Below the pieces are notes generated by a model. The model had not been told where the DNA came from, made no database searches, and was given only the letters and a program-made list of their open reading frames with translations. 64,000 nt of DNA from Pempheris klunzingeri. Lineage: Eukaryota > Chordata > Actinopteri > Acropomatiformes > Pempheridae. The stretch is taken from NCBI RefSeq assembly GCF_042242105.1, contig NC_092013.1, forward strand, positions 11,215,618 through 11,279,617. Direction: 5' to 3'. A program made the position numbers and the translations under genes. Positions within the stretch are counted from its first letter, which is position 1. The number at the start of each line of letters is the position of its first letter. Below, one piece after another: positions 37,931 to 50,900 of the stretch.

Positions 37931-40900
37931 TCACGATTAGAGTATATATGAGTATATTCATCATTATTTAATGACGTTATATTTAAATAAGCATTAAAGA
38001 GAAGATAGATAGATTAGAAATCCAGCCAAGATAATTCACATCACCCAAATTCTCTCCTGTCTTTACATTTCTAACTCACAGAATGTCAAGTTTCTTCATG
38101 TACATCAAACCTTCATTTACTGCATAACTCCTGCACCTCTGATATCTTTAAATGAATGCCATGTCTCTTTTGTGTTTATAACTCTGACCATCTGTCACCT
38201 TCACAAACATGAAAATGCCATTGTGAGACAAAATGAGCAAGTCAGTAAGTGGAGCTGAAAGAAAACAGATATATCCCCTGAATTTCACCCAGGAGCAGTT
38301 CAGCACCGGAGGGCATGCATGATTGGTTTGGTGTTTTCAATTTCCTGCTGGGTTTCCCAATATTTATTTTTGTTTGACCTCTCTTTCTAGTTAACCTTTG
38401 CATAATACCAGACAAATACATTGAGAACAGCAAAGAGTCAAAACATGTCAATGTGACAGCAGGTGAGAAAATATGAAAAAACAAATAACGTATAGCAGCA
38501 AATTGCTGGCAGAGACGCGTGTGCTAAGAAGTAGTGTATGCTAGGAAATGTCTCTGAAATAGAGACCTGGAAGCCAGAAATAGAAATTAAATTGTCCAAT
38601 TTCAGTCTTTTGAAACTCATTCCAGTCACTGTGAGCCGCAAACTGGCACTGGGAGTGGCCAGGAGATGTTTTCTGGCAGATGTTACAGCAGCCTGATGTG
38701 ATTTGTAATGATGTGGCGTGTTCTATAGGGAGCGTAAGGGGCATTAGGGATAAACCTGGTAAACATCAAGCCACTCAACAGCATCCTTGCAGGCAAACGT
38801 GTATGGAACAGTCATTTGATTTACAACACAAATGCATGTTTTGTTTCTGTATTAACAATTCATTCAAGGCATCTTCAGGAGCATCAGGGCAGATTACGCA
38901 GGGACCAGTGCTAATTTCTCTATTTTTGGTTGACATACAGCTATTTTTCAGAGCTGATATTCTTCTGGGGTAAAATTAACTTTAAAGGATGAGAACCTAC
39001 ATAAATAAGTGAATAGGGGTGACACTAATCAGATTCAAGGCTTTTGGAAGCCAGTATGAAAGGAGTGATGCCTGCGCATTGACTCTAAACCACAAACATA
39101 TTTAAATAAGCAACATTTTGATGGCAGTCAGAATGTAAAAAACAGTCTCGTCTATATGTATAGCTGACAGAACCTTTGACGACAGTTATGATTAACCCTC
39201 CAACACACATAAACATCTCAAAACAATTAACACTTTGGTTTATCAGACAGCAGCGATCTTACAGCTTACAGTCTCACTAATAATAAACTGGATACCAAGT
39301 TCCCTCCAGTTAACCTCTCTAGCTGGTTTTTTCTTTCGTGGTGAGATAAGACTACAAGAATTTAGCACAGGAGCTGCTGTCGACTCACTTCACTGCCTTC
39401 TATGGCTCTGCCTACACTGTCTTCCAAGTTATCATCACACTAACTTAAATAACAAGCTCAAATGACCAGGGACTGCTTTGTCCTAAGATAACAAGAAAAT
39501 CATTGAATTTCACTCCAAATATGAAAACAGGATGGAAGTTATTTTAAATTATTAAGGCGTTGATAAATTGATGAGATAAAGACCGTACTGCAATTCCCAC
39601 ACATGTGAAGTTTCTACTAATGCTGCAGGCACACATGCATATTTCAAAGTGGTGGTACAGGACAGGTGGTATAATATAGCTTCAGTCTCTACAACTCTGG
39701 AATACAAATGTAACAGGGAAGCCAAACATAGCAGACATGCAGGACAGCTATTACATACAAATAATAGCAAGTTGAGCTTGATTTTGATTATTTTAGTATT
39801 AACACTGCAAAATCAGAAGGACCCACGTAACATCGACTGTTCTACTTCATCATATAAAGTACTGAAGAAGTCCCTCTGTACATGGCTGTAGAAAGCACAT
39901 ATTGATCATACAATGGGTTTAGTTTTCTAGCCATTTATTGCAGCCATTTATTGAGCAATGCACAGATGGATGTAGAGCCAGGAAATAATGGAAACACCAG
40001 CAGTGTGACGAATGACACTTTGAAGTGGATGGAAATAAGATGGAGTGGGGTTTATAGTCATGTCTTTTTCATTTCCAATGCTAATTTATTGGTATTGTTT
40101 GGTGTTTTAAAGATCTTATGCATCTTTGGTGTAAAAAGCATGTTGTAACACAGATAAACAGATGCTACATAAATCAAGTTTATAATAATTATTTATTGTC
40201 CATGGTGCTGGGCAGTGCCAAATACTGTATTTCATATTTCATCATTCTGCATTTCTGCTCTGCTTTGGTGTGAATCAGCAATTATAATTTGCACTGGACA
40301 GTCACTGGAACAAAGAGAGTAAAAAAAAAAAACTAAGCAGCAAGAATGTCATTTAGTGATTTGGTGATTTACTTTTTTTCTATAAACTGAAAGATTAAGT
40401 CTTCCTATATGGGTTGAGAAAATGTGCAGATTCTCAAAGAGTGCTGATTTAGCATTTCACTCTTATAATATTAAAAGATTTGTGATGGACAGTTTAAAGC
40501 AACAAGGATCAAAACTGATGCAGCAGAACCAGAGATGTGTTTTTAATTATTCCACACATTCCTCCTTCTTCCTTGTTGATACCTACATTACCCACAACAC
40601 AGTTAGACTGCCAACAGTTCTTTGGTCGGACATGAGTGTGTTATGTCAGTAGCAGCTAATGTAGACTTGAACTACACGCCTCAAGCAGAGATGAGGAGCG
40701 GGTGACAGAGGTCAGGTAAGCTTTCATCTTTATAACTCTACATTTTTTTTCTTTTACTTTTAAGATTTGTGGCCTTCAGACCCATCCGACACTGACTCAA
40801 GTGACATCACTTGAGACAACTTATCAGATACATCGCAGCTCCCTCAAGAGCCACGAAAGGCTTCATACAACTTTATCTACATATGCAGAAGGACTCCCTA

Positions 40901-43900
40901 AGACCTATATACTGACTTTGATTTCAAAAAATCAGTGGAGTTTCCCTTTAAGATAAATAAACCATTTAACTTACTATTCACAAGCTGATGTTTGCAGATA
41001 TATACAATATTTTTCACAGGACACTGTTGTCTTACCAACAAACAGCTTAACTGCACTTGGTGCAAATTGGATACACTTTGCGCCACTTGTCTAAAGGGCA
41101 GATAGGGTTTAGATTTAATCCAGAGGCTCAATACACGAGGGGAACTAATTTCATAATGATTTCTGATTATAAGAGGTAAAAACTCATCATGTTTCTGTGA
41201 TAAAAAATATATCTCACCTCTAATTAACCTTTTGTCTGCCTCATTAGCAGGTGTGTCATGTCTTCTTCTGCGTAGGTCTTTCAGGATGTTCATAAACAAG
41301 GTAACAAGCACCGACTGAGTAGGTGTGGAAAGAAGATGGTGGAAAAATTGTATTAGTGAATAAGGCCACAGAAACACACAAAACTGGATTTAAACGTGGG
41401 GTCATGTTGTACTGCTTCAACATTCCAGAAATTAATATATCAAGGAGAAGTGATCTGTGTTTATAGCCTGTTAATCTCTAAAATGTCCATGTTTGCTGGC
41501 TTTTCCTCAAAAGGAGGTCAAAGCAAAAAGTCAGCTACAGCAGAACTGGCCAATGGGTATTCAGTGTCTTGCCCCATGACACTTGAACATTGCAAGATGT
41601 TTGTGCTCACATTTCCAGCCAAAAAAGATGTCCCTCAAGTCATTATACTATCTGCTGCCAGGCAGCCCATTCACGTCTCTCAAAGTCGAAGAAGCCATGA
41701 AGAAAAGTATGGCTTTGTAATTCAATTCAGCCAACTTTTGCTTCTCCCAGAAGGGCAATTAGCTTCTAGGACATACTCATCGGACATACTCTAAATTCAT
41801 AAAAATAGGCAGCAGATACACTCCATTGCCTCCAAAAATATTAAAAGCAGGACTGCGAAAAAGTACAAGATTGTCTTAATTGCCAAGAAAAAACTTCAAT
41901 GATGTAAATTTAATAATTTTATTTTGTAAAATGATATATAATATTAGTTGGGTGTTGCAATAGTACAGTTTTTGCATTCGGAGACATGGCAAACTCACGC
42001 TGAATCACTGATTCATCCCAGTGCTGAACTAAAGTGACTTTCATATGAAAAGCCTCGTTCAAAATGTCATCATATCTAATGCTAAATGAATGCCACTTAG
42101 ACAGTCCCCGTTTAGGACAAACACAAATGGCAAAGATCATTTGAGTTAATTCAAAGGGATTTGACTGGTGTCTGTGGTGGTTTTTGCTTTTGTTATCTGG
42201 AGTAGGAGTGCATAATTGCACTTCAGTATGAAGGATGCTCTGGTGTGTTTATGCAAATTTCTTTTTCAGAGACTCAATACTTTCGCCCCATAAATCTCTG
42301 AACATGAGAGTGGCTATTGATACAGAAAACTAATTGGATCATCAACTCATATGCACACAAAGAGGCCTGAATAGCTAGCAGAGCTAAATGTGTCCATGCA
42401 AGTAGGTGTCCATATATTCTCTTCTACTTGTACAGGTATTTATCTGCACAGTATGTTTTAGCCATGTATAGATACAGAATGGCATTATGTTATTTCATGC
42501 TACAAGGCACTTTAGATGAAGGTGTGAATGTTGAACCTGAAACAACAGCTTGAATTGGCCATATCCTGAACATATTGTGTATTTTGTTTGAATCCAGCAT
42601 CTGTCAGCCCACATTAAATCACTTAAACATGCTTGTGTTGCAATTGCACCGCTCATGACATTCTCCTCTTACCTGGGGAACAATTAACTAAATAGTCTTT
42701 CCATCTGGTTTGGTAATGAAATGCATAGTTTCAAGTCGTGTGACGCAATCGTGTGTGTTATATCAAACAGTAAAGATAAAATTCAACTGATTATATATAT
42801 TTTCAAAAAGTCAGATCCTCCAACTAGGTGGCCGTGTCAAACAATCTCATCTGATTGTTTTATTCTTATTTAATCAAAGTGATTTTGCACAACATCAGCA
42901 GATCACAATCAAACACCAAACTCAGAGCAAAGTAACTTATTTAGCTTTGGCAAAGAGAAGCCATTAAATTCATATTCCATCACTATTAGAGTCCATTATG
43001 AAATATAGATTCCTGCGCATCTTGTATGGCAAATGATAACTGCTGCTGCAAGAAACTCTATGTTGCATCTACAGTTTATTATATTGAAGAATAGGTTCCT
43101 GTCAGTGCAAGTCCCAGAGAAACCATTTGATACTGTAAATGAATGTAATTTAGTCCGTCAGTCTAATTCAATACTTTTTTGTTTCAATAGAGATGTGTTC
43201 AAATCCTTAACTTAAGTCTGCCATTGTTGTTCCAGACGAGGACATTTTGGACTGAAGACAATTTGCATCTCAATATCAAACTGCACACAATTGAAAACAT
43301 CACAAAAGAAAAAGTGCTCTCATTATTTTGCAACTGATCAAGGACATACACTTAAGTTACTAATGGCAAGGACTAAAGAAGGTATATACTGAAGTTAAGT
43401 ATTAAAGTTTCATGAATATCAATGGGAAATGGGAAAACAAATCTTGAACCTATCTGAGAACTCCTCAGGGATGGTGGGAGCAGTCTGATAGCTCAATAAT
43501 GGCCAAAGTCAGCATAGTGGAGGAGGTGCTGTGGGTCCTTCCAAAATAATAAGATGTCAAAGAAAATACAGGAAGAAATAGGAATGTAAACAGATCAATT
43601 TGCACTCTCAGGTACCAAATCTGCAAGTGTTTATTATGGATACCTACAGTCTGAGAAGATTTAGTTAATTATAGAGTTTGGCTCATCTCTATGAACTGTA
43701 CTTTATCTTTGTCTCCCTCTGTGTCTTTGAGTCTATCATATGAACTTGCTGGTGCTCCTGGCGTTTCATCTGACCAGCTAGACAATTGCATTCATTTGGC
43801 ATCAGTCTTAATAATTTCCTTTTTGAGTACAAGCCAGAAAACAATCACAGTTCTGTGGATGGGAATTACTGATCAACCTCACAGATTAAATCATATTTCA

Positions 43901-44464
43901 TACCGAACTAAATAATCATTAACTAAATTTAAAACATTTAAAGGAAAAGAGATTCAGAGTCACACACAGCCTGTCATCTTGATTTAGATTGGTGATTTAG
44001 ATTACATCTTTCCACAAAGTGAAGGCCTTGATGTATCACAAGTTTAAAAGTAATACTGCAGACCTGATGTAATCAGCAACCTGAAAATAAATCTCAAAGT
44101 GAAAAAATCCTTTAATTTCACAGCCTGGATATTGTTTTTTTTGTGATTTAAAGCAATCATTCCTATCCACTATGGTGACATCTTAATCGCCAATATCATA
44201 GCTGAGGTCTGGGGACATGGCTACAACTGTACAATAGAGTACAAAACAGCAGTTAATGCATACAATGAAACCGTAAGACAGATTTTACCCAGACCAGCCT
44301 ATGCTTATTGTTAATGGGACAAACCTGCATGGCTGAATCATGTGATCTGACTTGTTGAGATGGCCTTCGCAAAGCATGTTGCATCACAAATCTTTCCCCT
44401 GTCTTTCCCCAAAGGCATTTGTTCCATATGCTGCGCACAGCTCAAGACTTGTTTTTCATTATGC

Positions 44465-44700
44465 CTGGAGCCAATCCTAGCTGACATTGGGAGGCGGGGT
44501 ACACCCTGGACTGGTCGCCAGTCAATCACAGGGCCTACACATAGACACAGACAACCATTCATGCTCAATTTCATACCTACGGGCAATTTAGAGTCACCAA
44601 TTAACCTAACCTGGCTGTTGTTGGATTGTGAGAGGAAGTTGAAGTATCTGTGGAGGAACCCATACAAGCACAGAGAGAACATACAAACTCCACACAGAAA
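44465..44700 (-). repeat. High-copy teleost interspersed repeat
   Basis: Contains 'gtacaccctggactggtcgc', 'tcaatcacagggcctacaca' and 'agagaacatacaaactccac', hallmark words of a very abundant repeat in fish genomes. A copy in the opposite orientation lies at 53510-53697 inside a rad18 intron. I do not assign a Repbase family. No protein is encoded. Confidence 0.65.
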
Positions 44701-46662
44701 TTTTTATTATAACTAATTCAGAAAATTACACTAAACCTGAGACAAAAAAATGTGTTCACTTTTTTTTTTTGCTACTACTCAGTCAAGTCTCTTTTATATA
44801 ATAATTTTATTTATAATAATAATAAATAAATTATAATAAATTATTTATAATAATTTATGGTTTCTCACAGTGATTTGAAACTTGAAGTTCAGATACTTTA
44901 TTTGGCATCACAAACCGCATTTAGGAAAATGCAAGAAAATGTCAAGAGCTTACCTGAAGCAGTAAACGTGCAAGTTGTCATGAAGATGGTTTAGTCGACT
45001 GAAGAACTCCATCCACTAAGGACAGCTGTGAGATGTGGTTGAAAGCTTTGGAAACACAAAATTAGAGCACGTTGTGTTGAGTATTTTATGCTTCACGTTC
45101 TATTTTGTTATGTTATGCTCCAGCACTGTATTGTAAACCAGAGAGGCTGCACCATTTTGTTTTCCCTTATCACCACTGAGGGTCTGTTTGAGTAGAATGC
45201 TTTTCATGACTATAACTGAGGACATTGAGACTATAATTGATGGCTATAAACTTGACTAACAGCATGCTTCTCCCAGCTTCTACAAATCTTGGCCATATTT
45301 CAGCAGATTCTAGGTCTCTATGTTTAAATTTCTATATAAATTTGACAAGTCAAACATACACAATAATCCTGCCAAAACCATTATGTTTACATTAGTGGGC
45401 TGTTTTGCCTTTAGTTGAGTTTCCAAATTAGCATGGATTGTATGATTTGGTATGTCTCCACCTGTGACTAATGCTGTTTCGTACATTACATTTCAAAGGC
45501 TGAGCCAAGACAAATGGTTATCTGAAAGAAAGAAGTAAAAAGAGACTTTTAGAGAATGAGAATGTGTCCAAAGGAAATGTACAGTGTTCTATAATTGAAA
45601 ATGTCTACTTTGACTGTTAAACCAAAGGCGAAATATCTTCGCCTGTTTCTTACTAAAATCAAACCCATTTCAAAAACGTAACATTCCATTTTCCCTTTAC
45701 ATTGTCTCAAGAGGCCACTGAATCCTTTGGTATCACAGGAACTTTTCATTACATTGTTAGGCTATTTCTATAACAGCCTATGAAAATTAACAGAAAAAGA
45801 GGCTCTAGGTTATTATGCAGCTGATATTCCTGAGAGAAATTCTAGAAAGTCTATGGTCGAATGGAAATCTCATCCATCAGGAAGAAATCTGACACTATCT
45901 TATGGACATTTCCCCCGCTGGTGTGGGCACCCCTTCAAACTTGCCTCTGGGTAATTGCAGGATCAAGAGAAATTAGTTACTGGCAGATTCTTTCAACTGT
46001 TTTAGGGGATGAAAAGATTTTAAGCACAAGAGGGCTGCTGCCATTTTGTCCTGGAGGCTGAGTTTAATTAGAACTGTAGTCAGGAGCAGAGAAGTTCATG
46101 CACAGCATTCAGCCCTGCGGGTCAACGTGCCCCTGTAGGTTTGCTACTCCGCCTTCTCGAAAAAAATAAATAAATCAAACTGATCCCTCACCATGACATT
46201 GGTTATCCTTTCTTAAGAGGTTTGGATGGTTTCTAAAGGCCGCCATGGCTGTACAGGGCCTTTGGAATGTGGCCAAATGTAAACCCGCACCAGGGCGGGG
46301 GGACCTCACATATGAGCGTTTAAATCTGTTTCATCTTGGGTTGGAGAGATGATAAATATCCCCTTCAACATTATCAACCAGACACAGACGAAGAAGGTGA
46401 CTGTGATCGCGACTGAAAGGGTACAGTCTCTGTGGAGACGGTGTGTGTATGGAATCGGTGATATCACTGCCTGCTTCACTGCCTCCCAAATCGAGGCAGG
46501 GATCAGGAGGCACTCATAATCTCCTGTGGTTGCAAGCAAGAGTAACTTCCCTGCTAATTAAGTGAGAGACAAACAGCATCATTGTATAGGAAAGACGTTG
46601 GTATGCAAAGGGATCAGAGCCGTGTGGTATAATGAGCATGTCATGTTGATGAGTCCAGCAAA

Positions 46663-46696
46663 GTGTGTGTGTGAGTGTGTGTGTGTGTGTGTGTGT
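46663..46696 (+). repeat. (GT)n microsatellite
   Basis: About sixteen GT units interrupted once by GA. Confidence 0.9.
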
Positions 46697-47623
46697 CTGC
46701 TTTGTCTGAGGGAAAAGACAACCGAGTCAGAAGCATCACGTTTCTGACTCCAGACGAGCTCTGTTTTCAATCAGTCGTCTCCCAAATGTGTTCCTGCTCA
46801 CTCTCCCATGCACGTACACACAAACACCACCTCCCCTACTAAAGTGTTTACACTCTCGGTTGCTTTGACCTGGGGTTTCAACCAGGATAGGGTTTATTGA
46901 ATTAAACTAACCCCGGTTAGTCTTCTTTCAAAGAAAACAATCACTTCGAGAGCTACAGATTTGCTGCATGCTTTGAAATTACAAATGACAGATGAATCCC
47001 ATGTAACTGAGCAACTAATCTGAGTTGGCCAAAAAAATAACACAAATACAATGGAAAGTTGGAAGATGGATGTGACTGGTCTGCAAACAGTCAGTCATCC
47101 AGCTATTTGGTGGGGAAAAAAGAAAAAGGGCATTTTTATGATCATTTATACAGATGTGGATTCAGTAGTTACACCACCGCGGTCAAGTCCAAAGGTTTAG
47201 CTCGACACAGCTCACAAAAATGTCAACATCTATTTGTGACTCCATGTGCTGCTAATGCTGGAAGGCAAATCTATTATGCAAAGGGTGCAGGTTTATTTCA
47301 GTTTATTTTATGGAACCTTAAAAATGGAATAAAGGAAATAAGGAAAAAACATATGTATCAACATATAAAACGTGGATTAAAATAACACGCAGCAATAGAA
47401 AACTGCTACAAGTCAAAATTAAGTTTACATCTGCTTATCTAAATACAAATTATGTCTAATTTCTAAACATGGACACTTAATTTGCAGCATGATATATGGT
47501 GTGAGATTCAAGAAATGATTTCATGATTTCAGTCTTCCTACTCATGAAGTAACCCGAAGAAATTCTGGGAGCCAAAGCTCATCATGAATCACAAGACTAT
47601 AAAATATGTTAAAAAACAAAACA

Positions 47624-47629
47624 TTTATT
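47624..47629 (-). other. rad18: Candidate rad18 polyadenylation signal
   Basis: The minus strand reads AATAAA here, about 180 bases past the rad18 stop codon. A second AATAAA lies at 47740-47745, about 60 bases past the stop. Either could direct 3' end formation. Confidence 0.45.
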
Positions 47630-47804
47630 CAAACCACGACACAGTCAGTAAATAATGCAACTTCAGACACTCCCATGAGATACTGGACAGAAATATGTAT
47701 AAAAATCACTTTTTGATACGCTTGAAAGTCTCTCAAAAGTTTATTGGTATTTTTCCTTGGTGAGAAATGTTTTGCTCTCTCCTTTCCTTTTCCTCCGTCT
47801 CTCC

Positions 47805-47904
47805 TTACGTTTTACGCCGTCGTTTTCCAAGGACAGGTGATGAAGATGCATCATCTCCTCTTGAGCTGGACGTTCGCTTTTGGACTGGAGTTCGTTCTGT
47901 TTCT
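47805..47904 (-). CDS. rad18: rad18 last coding exon
   Basis: Encodes ETERTPVQKRTSSSRGDDAS followed by SSPVLGKRRRKT and a TAA stop (47807-47805). The basic KRRRKT end parallels the NKRNRN-type basic C-terminus of human RAD18 and may act as a nuclear localisation signal. Confidence 0.88.
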
Positions 47905-50900
47905 CTGTGAATGAACATTTGAGAGATGACCTGTTAAGCTTTGGAAATGGAGGAGAAAGGAAACATGCAAATAATATATAATGATATGCAAAGCAAATAG
48001 TCCTATAGGTGCCAGGCTTTTGAAATATACATCTGAACAGGTGCCGTGTGTCTCATTTTGTAGTGAGACATGTAACCTTTTTACTACTCTGCACTAATCA
48101 TATACATTTACTGTACACCAGCTGCGTAGCTTCTGCACACAATCCATCGCCTACCTACCATGACATGCATCTGTGGAAAATATGTCAGCCACAAAAACTC
48201 TTAAAGCCATAAAGACTGTGTATTATTCAATCTACAGTGAAAACAGTCTTCTTAAACATGCCTTCCTCTGTCCTGCCGCTCACCAACAGGCTTGGGTGTG
48301 TATCTTGGGAGAAGACACATTTGAGAGGACGGGGGGAAAAGCTTATAATTGAATCACTTCATAGATTAAGTTGTTTTCTGGGTAAGCATCTGCCAGCATG
48401 ATTATTTTAACCGTTACCATTTCAGTGGATCAAGTCTACCAGTGCTTCAATAATAGTCATAATGTGTGTAGTAAATGAGAAGTTAAAATGAGCGCCTGTT
48501 CGGCAGCGGTTCATACAGTCAATTAACACCGAAGGCCTCTTTATTTTGACCAACTAATGCAGAGGAAATGCTATAAATTCTGCCGACTGCAATCAGCTAA
48601 CAGGAAATGGAGGGAAGCGCATAGCCTGAGTGCATTTATTCTTGATTATCATGCTGCTGAAGTGATGGAAAAATTATTTTGACTCTATTTTGAGCAACAG
48701 GCTGCTTGAAACCCCTCTAGCAAATACATTACATAAGATTAAGCAGTTGCTCGCACCAGTGAAAGTCACTTAGAAGTAACTTGATGCGTCCCGTTACACC
48801 AGAGTCTGTCCATACAGTGAAATGACAAAATCTTTTCATTTTTAAGGGGTTGAGAAGAGAGATTTCTTACCAAAACAAAACAACAAACAGTCATGACGTG
48901 GGTGCTCACAGTGAGCATGGAACCTGTTTCGTTCATTAGTTAATTCCTGTTACTTGCAATTCTACTATGCACACAAAGCAGGAGAGAATAAAATACAAAC
49001 TTAGTATTAATATTGAAAAACCAGTTTACAACAGACCTTTTGACAGCAGCCATGTGGGAAATTGGATAGAAGAAATGCTCGAAGACAGCCAACCAAAATT
49101 TATGTCAGATAACCATATGATCATATGACAGCAAGATCGTTGTTCTTTCCAGCAATTTATCAAGTGTCACAATTCCCCTCAAACTGACTGTCAATTCGAC
49201 ACTTTGTCACCGCTGAAAGTCTTGGGAAGAGGCGCCTTTGGAGTTCTCTCTAATACTGTCAGATTTAATTAAGATTCAACCCCTCATTATACTACATACA
49301 ATTCTGGGAATTGTCTTCTCTAAAACACAATGCGACTTCAAGAAAAGTGACGAACATTATAGTTTCATAATGCAATTTTGAATACTTAAGTGAGCATTGT
49401 CACATATGGGCACTGTGATAATGCTATAATTATCAAAAAATAAATTCTATCCCTTTCCTGAACCACTCAGCACTAGAGAAAACATAACGGCCGCATATAA
49501 TAGTGCAGAAGTTTTTGTTACTTCAGTTTAGTTGAGAAAATATAGTGTTTTTATTCTTAAAGAAACCTTGAAAGCTGTCACAGGAACACATCTGGACTGA
49601 GCACTCCATGCCTCTAAATAAGCCCCTTTCTCCTTATGAATTCCATACTACCACCTCAATATCTTTTGCTCTCATGCGAGTCCCGGTGGGCTCCACGCCT
49701 CAGTGAGCAGTGTTAAGTTATAGCTCTATTAGTCCCTGCTGACATAAACTGGTGGACACTAGCATTGCCTCTATAAAAATGTTCAGATAACATGACTTTG
49801 ACTACAGAGGGGGGGGGCCCTAAAACCACAGTGTCTTGCATGTGGAACCACTTATAGATTCACATGAAGGGCTCTCTTCAGATGATTATTCTCCAGATGT
49901 ATATCACCCTCCAGCCACTGACAAGATCTTATGCCTCTTTATCTTGACTGTATGGACTGGAAAAACAAAATTCCAGCACTGGAATCTGGGTCAGAAGTCC
50001 ATATGTGAGCAGGAGAAGGATGGGGAGACATCTAAGTATAGTGGATTACTGGAAAGCAGGCGGTTGGCCACTGCAAAGTGGATCGAGACAGTTAACAAGT
50101 TCAATCGACACTTAACTTGTCATCGCTGGCGGAGTTGACAAAAGCTGGAGGATAGAGATAAAGCCTTGCCTTTTGGAAATAAAATTTCCCCTCACACTTG
50201 TTAGGAGCACAGACTTGGCTTCCGCCCACTGAGCCGATGAGGCTTTCCAACACCAAACACTACTGGTGTACTGTAACTGTATAGAGAAAAAAGGTGCTGC
50301 ATGAGGGGGATGACATTAGGGATGAAAACTGGCGGGTCTGGACTTTGCTTCAAGGTCATTCAGAGAGAGACGAAGAGCAGAGTTTTCTGTTATCCAGAAC
50401 GAGTACAAGGTGAAATCGCATTCGCATATATGCACTTCTATTGTGCGTGACTGACAAACCAGCACAGTACTATGATGAAATAGCATTTAAACCGTTATGT
50501 GCCACAAAATAACATGCTACTATTTAGTTCTGCATACAAAGACAGAGGACATGGTGTCAGCTGAACTGATTAGGAATGCTAAAATACATTAATAATAATT
50601 CACTCTAGTTTTCCATTTGTACTTGTCCTACCAATGACGAGCACAAGGCGACACCACCAGCACCGATAAGAGGGAGAGAAGACACTGCTGCATAGGCAAT
50701 GCGGCACCACCTTCTGTAACTAAAAGGCATCATCCTCTGTCTTTGTGCGCAGGTCGCAAGTAAATGAGCAATGGGTCAGTGTAGTATAGTGAGTCCTCAA
50801 GGGTGAAGAGCTGTGTGTGGCTGTCTTATTGCACTGTCAAAATCATTTGACAGAGACGACAACAGCAATAGCCCAGTAACAAAATGAGAGCGGGGAAAAA

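Larger units (their letters stand above)
19815..47804. other. Large gene-free interval between oxtr and rad18
   Basis: About 28 kb separates the oxtr start from the rad18 stop, both on the minus strand. I see no exon with a recognisable product on either strand. The longest open frame (about 160 codons at 40898-41377, minus) has no known domain. The interval holds the transposon relics and microsatellites listed separately. Segments near 45840-46130 and 46200-46560 are less repetitive and less AT-rich and might be conserved non-coding DNA. Confidence 0.6.

Noticed and set aside
40898..41377. 159-codon open frame on the minus strand
   Set aside because: It is the longest frame in the oxtr-rad18 gap, but it has no recognisable domain, low-complexity-free yet unfamiliar sequence, no splice context and no neighbouring coding signal. 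Chance is the likelier explanation.
41396..41794. 132-codon open frame on the plus strand
   Set aside because: No family resemblance and no promoter or splice evidence; composition is like the surrounding non-coding DNA.
46306..46539. 77-codon minus-strand frame with a hydrophobic stretch (possible small membrane protein)
   Set aside because: No start context, homologue or splice evidence; the DNA is better considered as possible non-coding conserved sequence.
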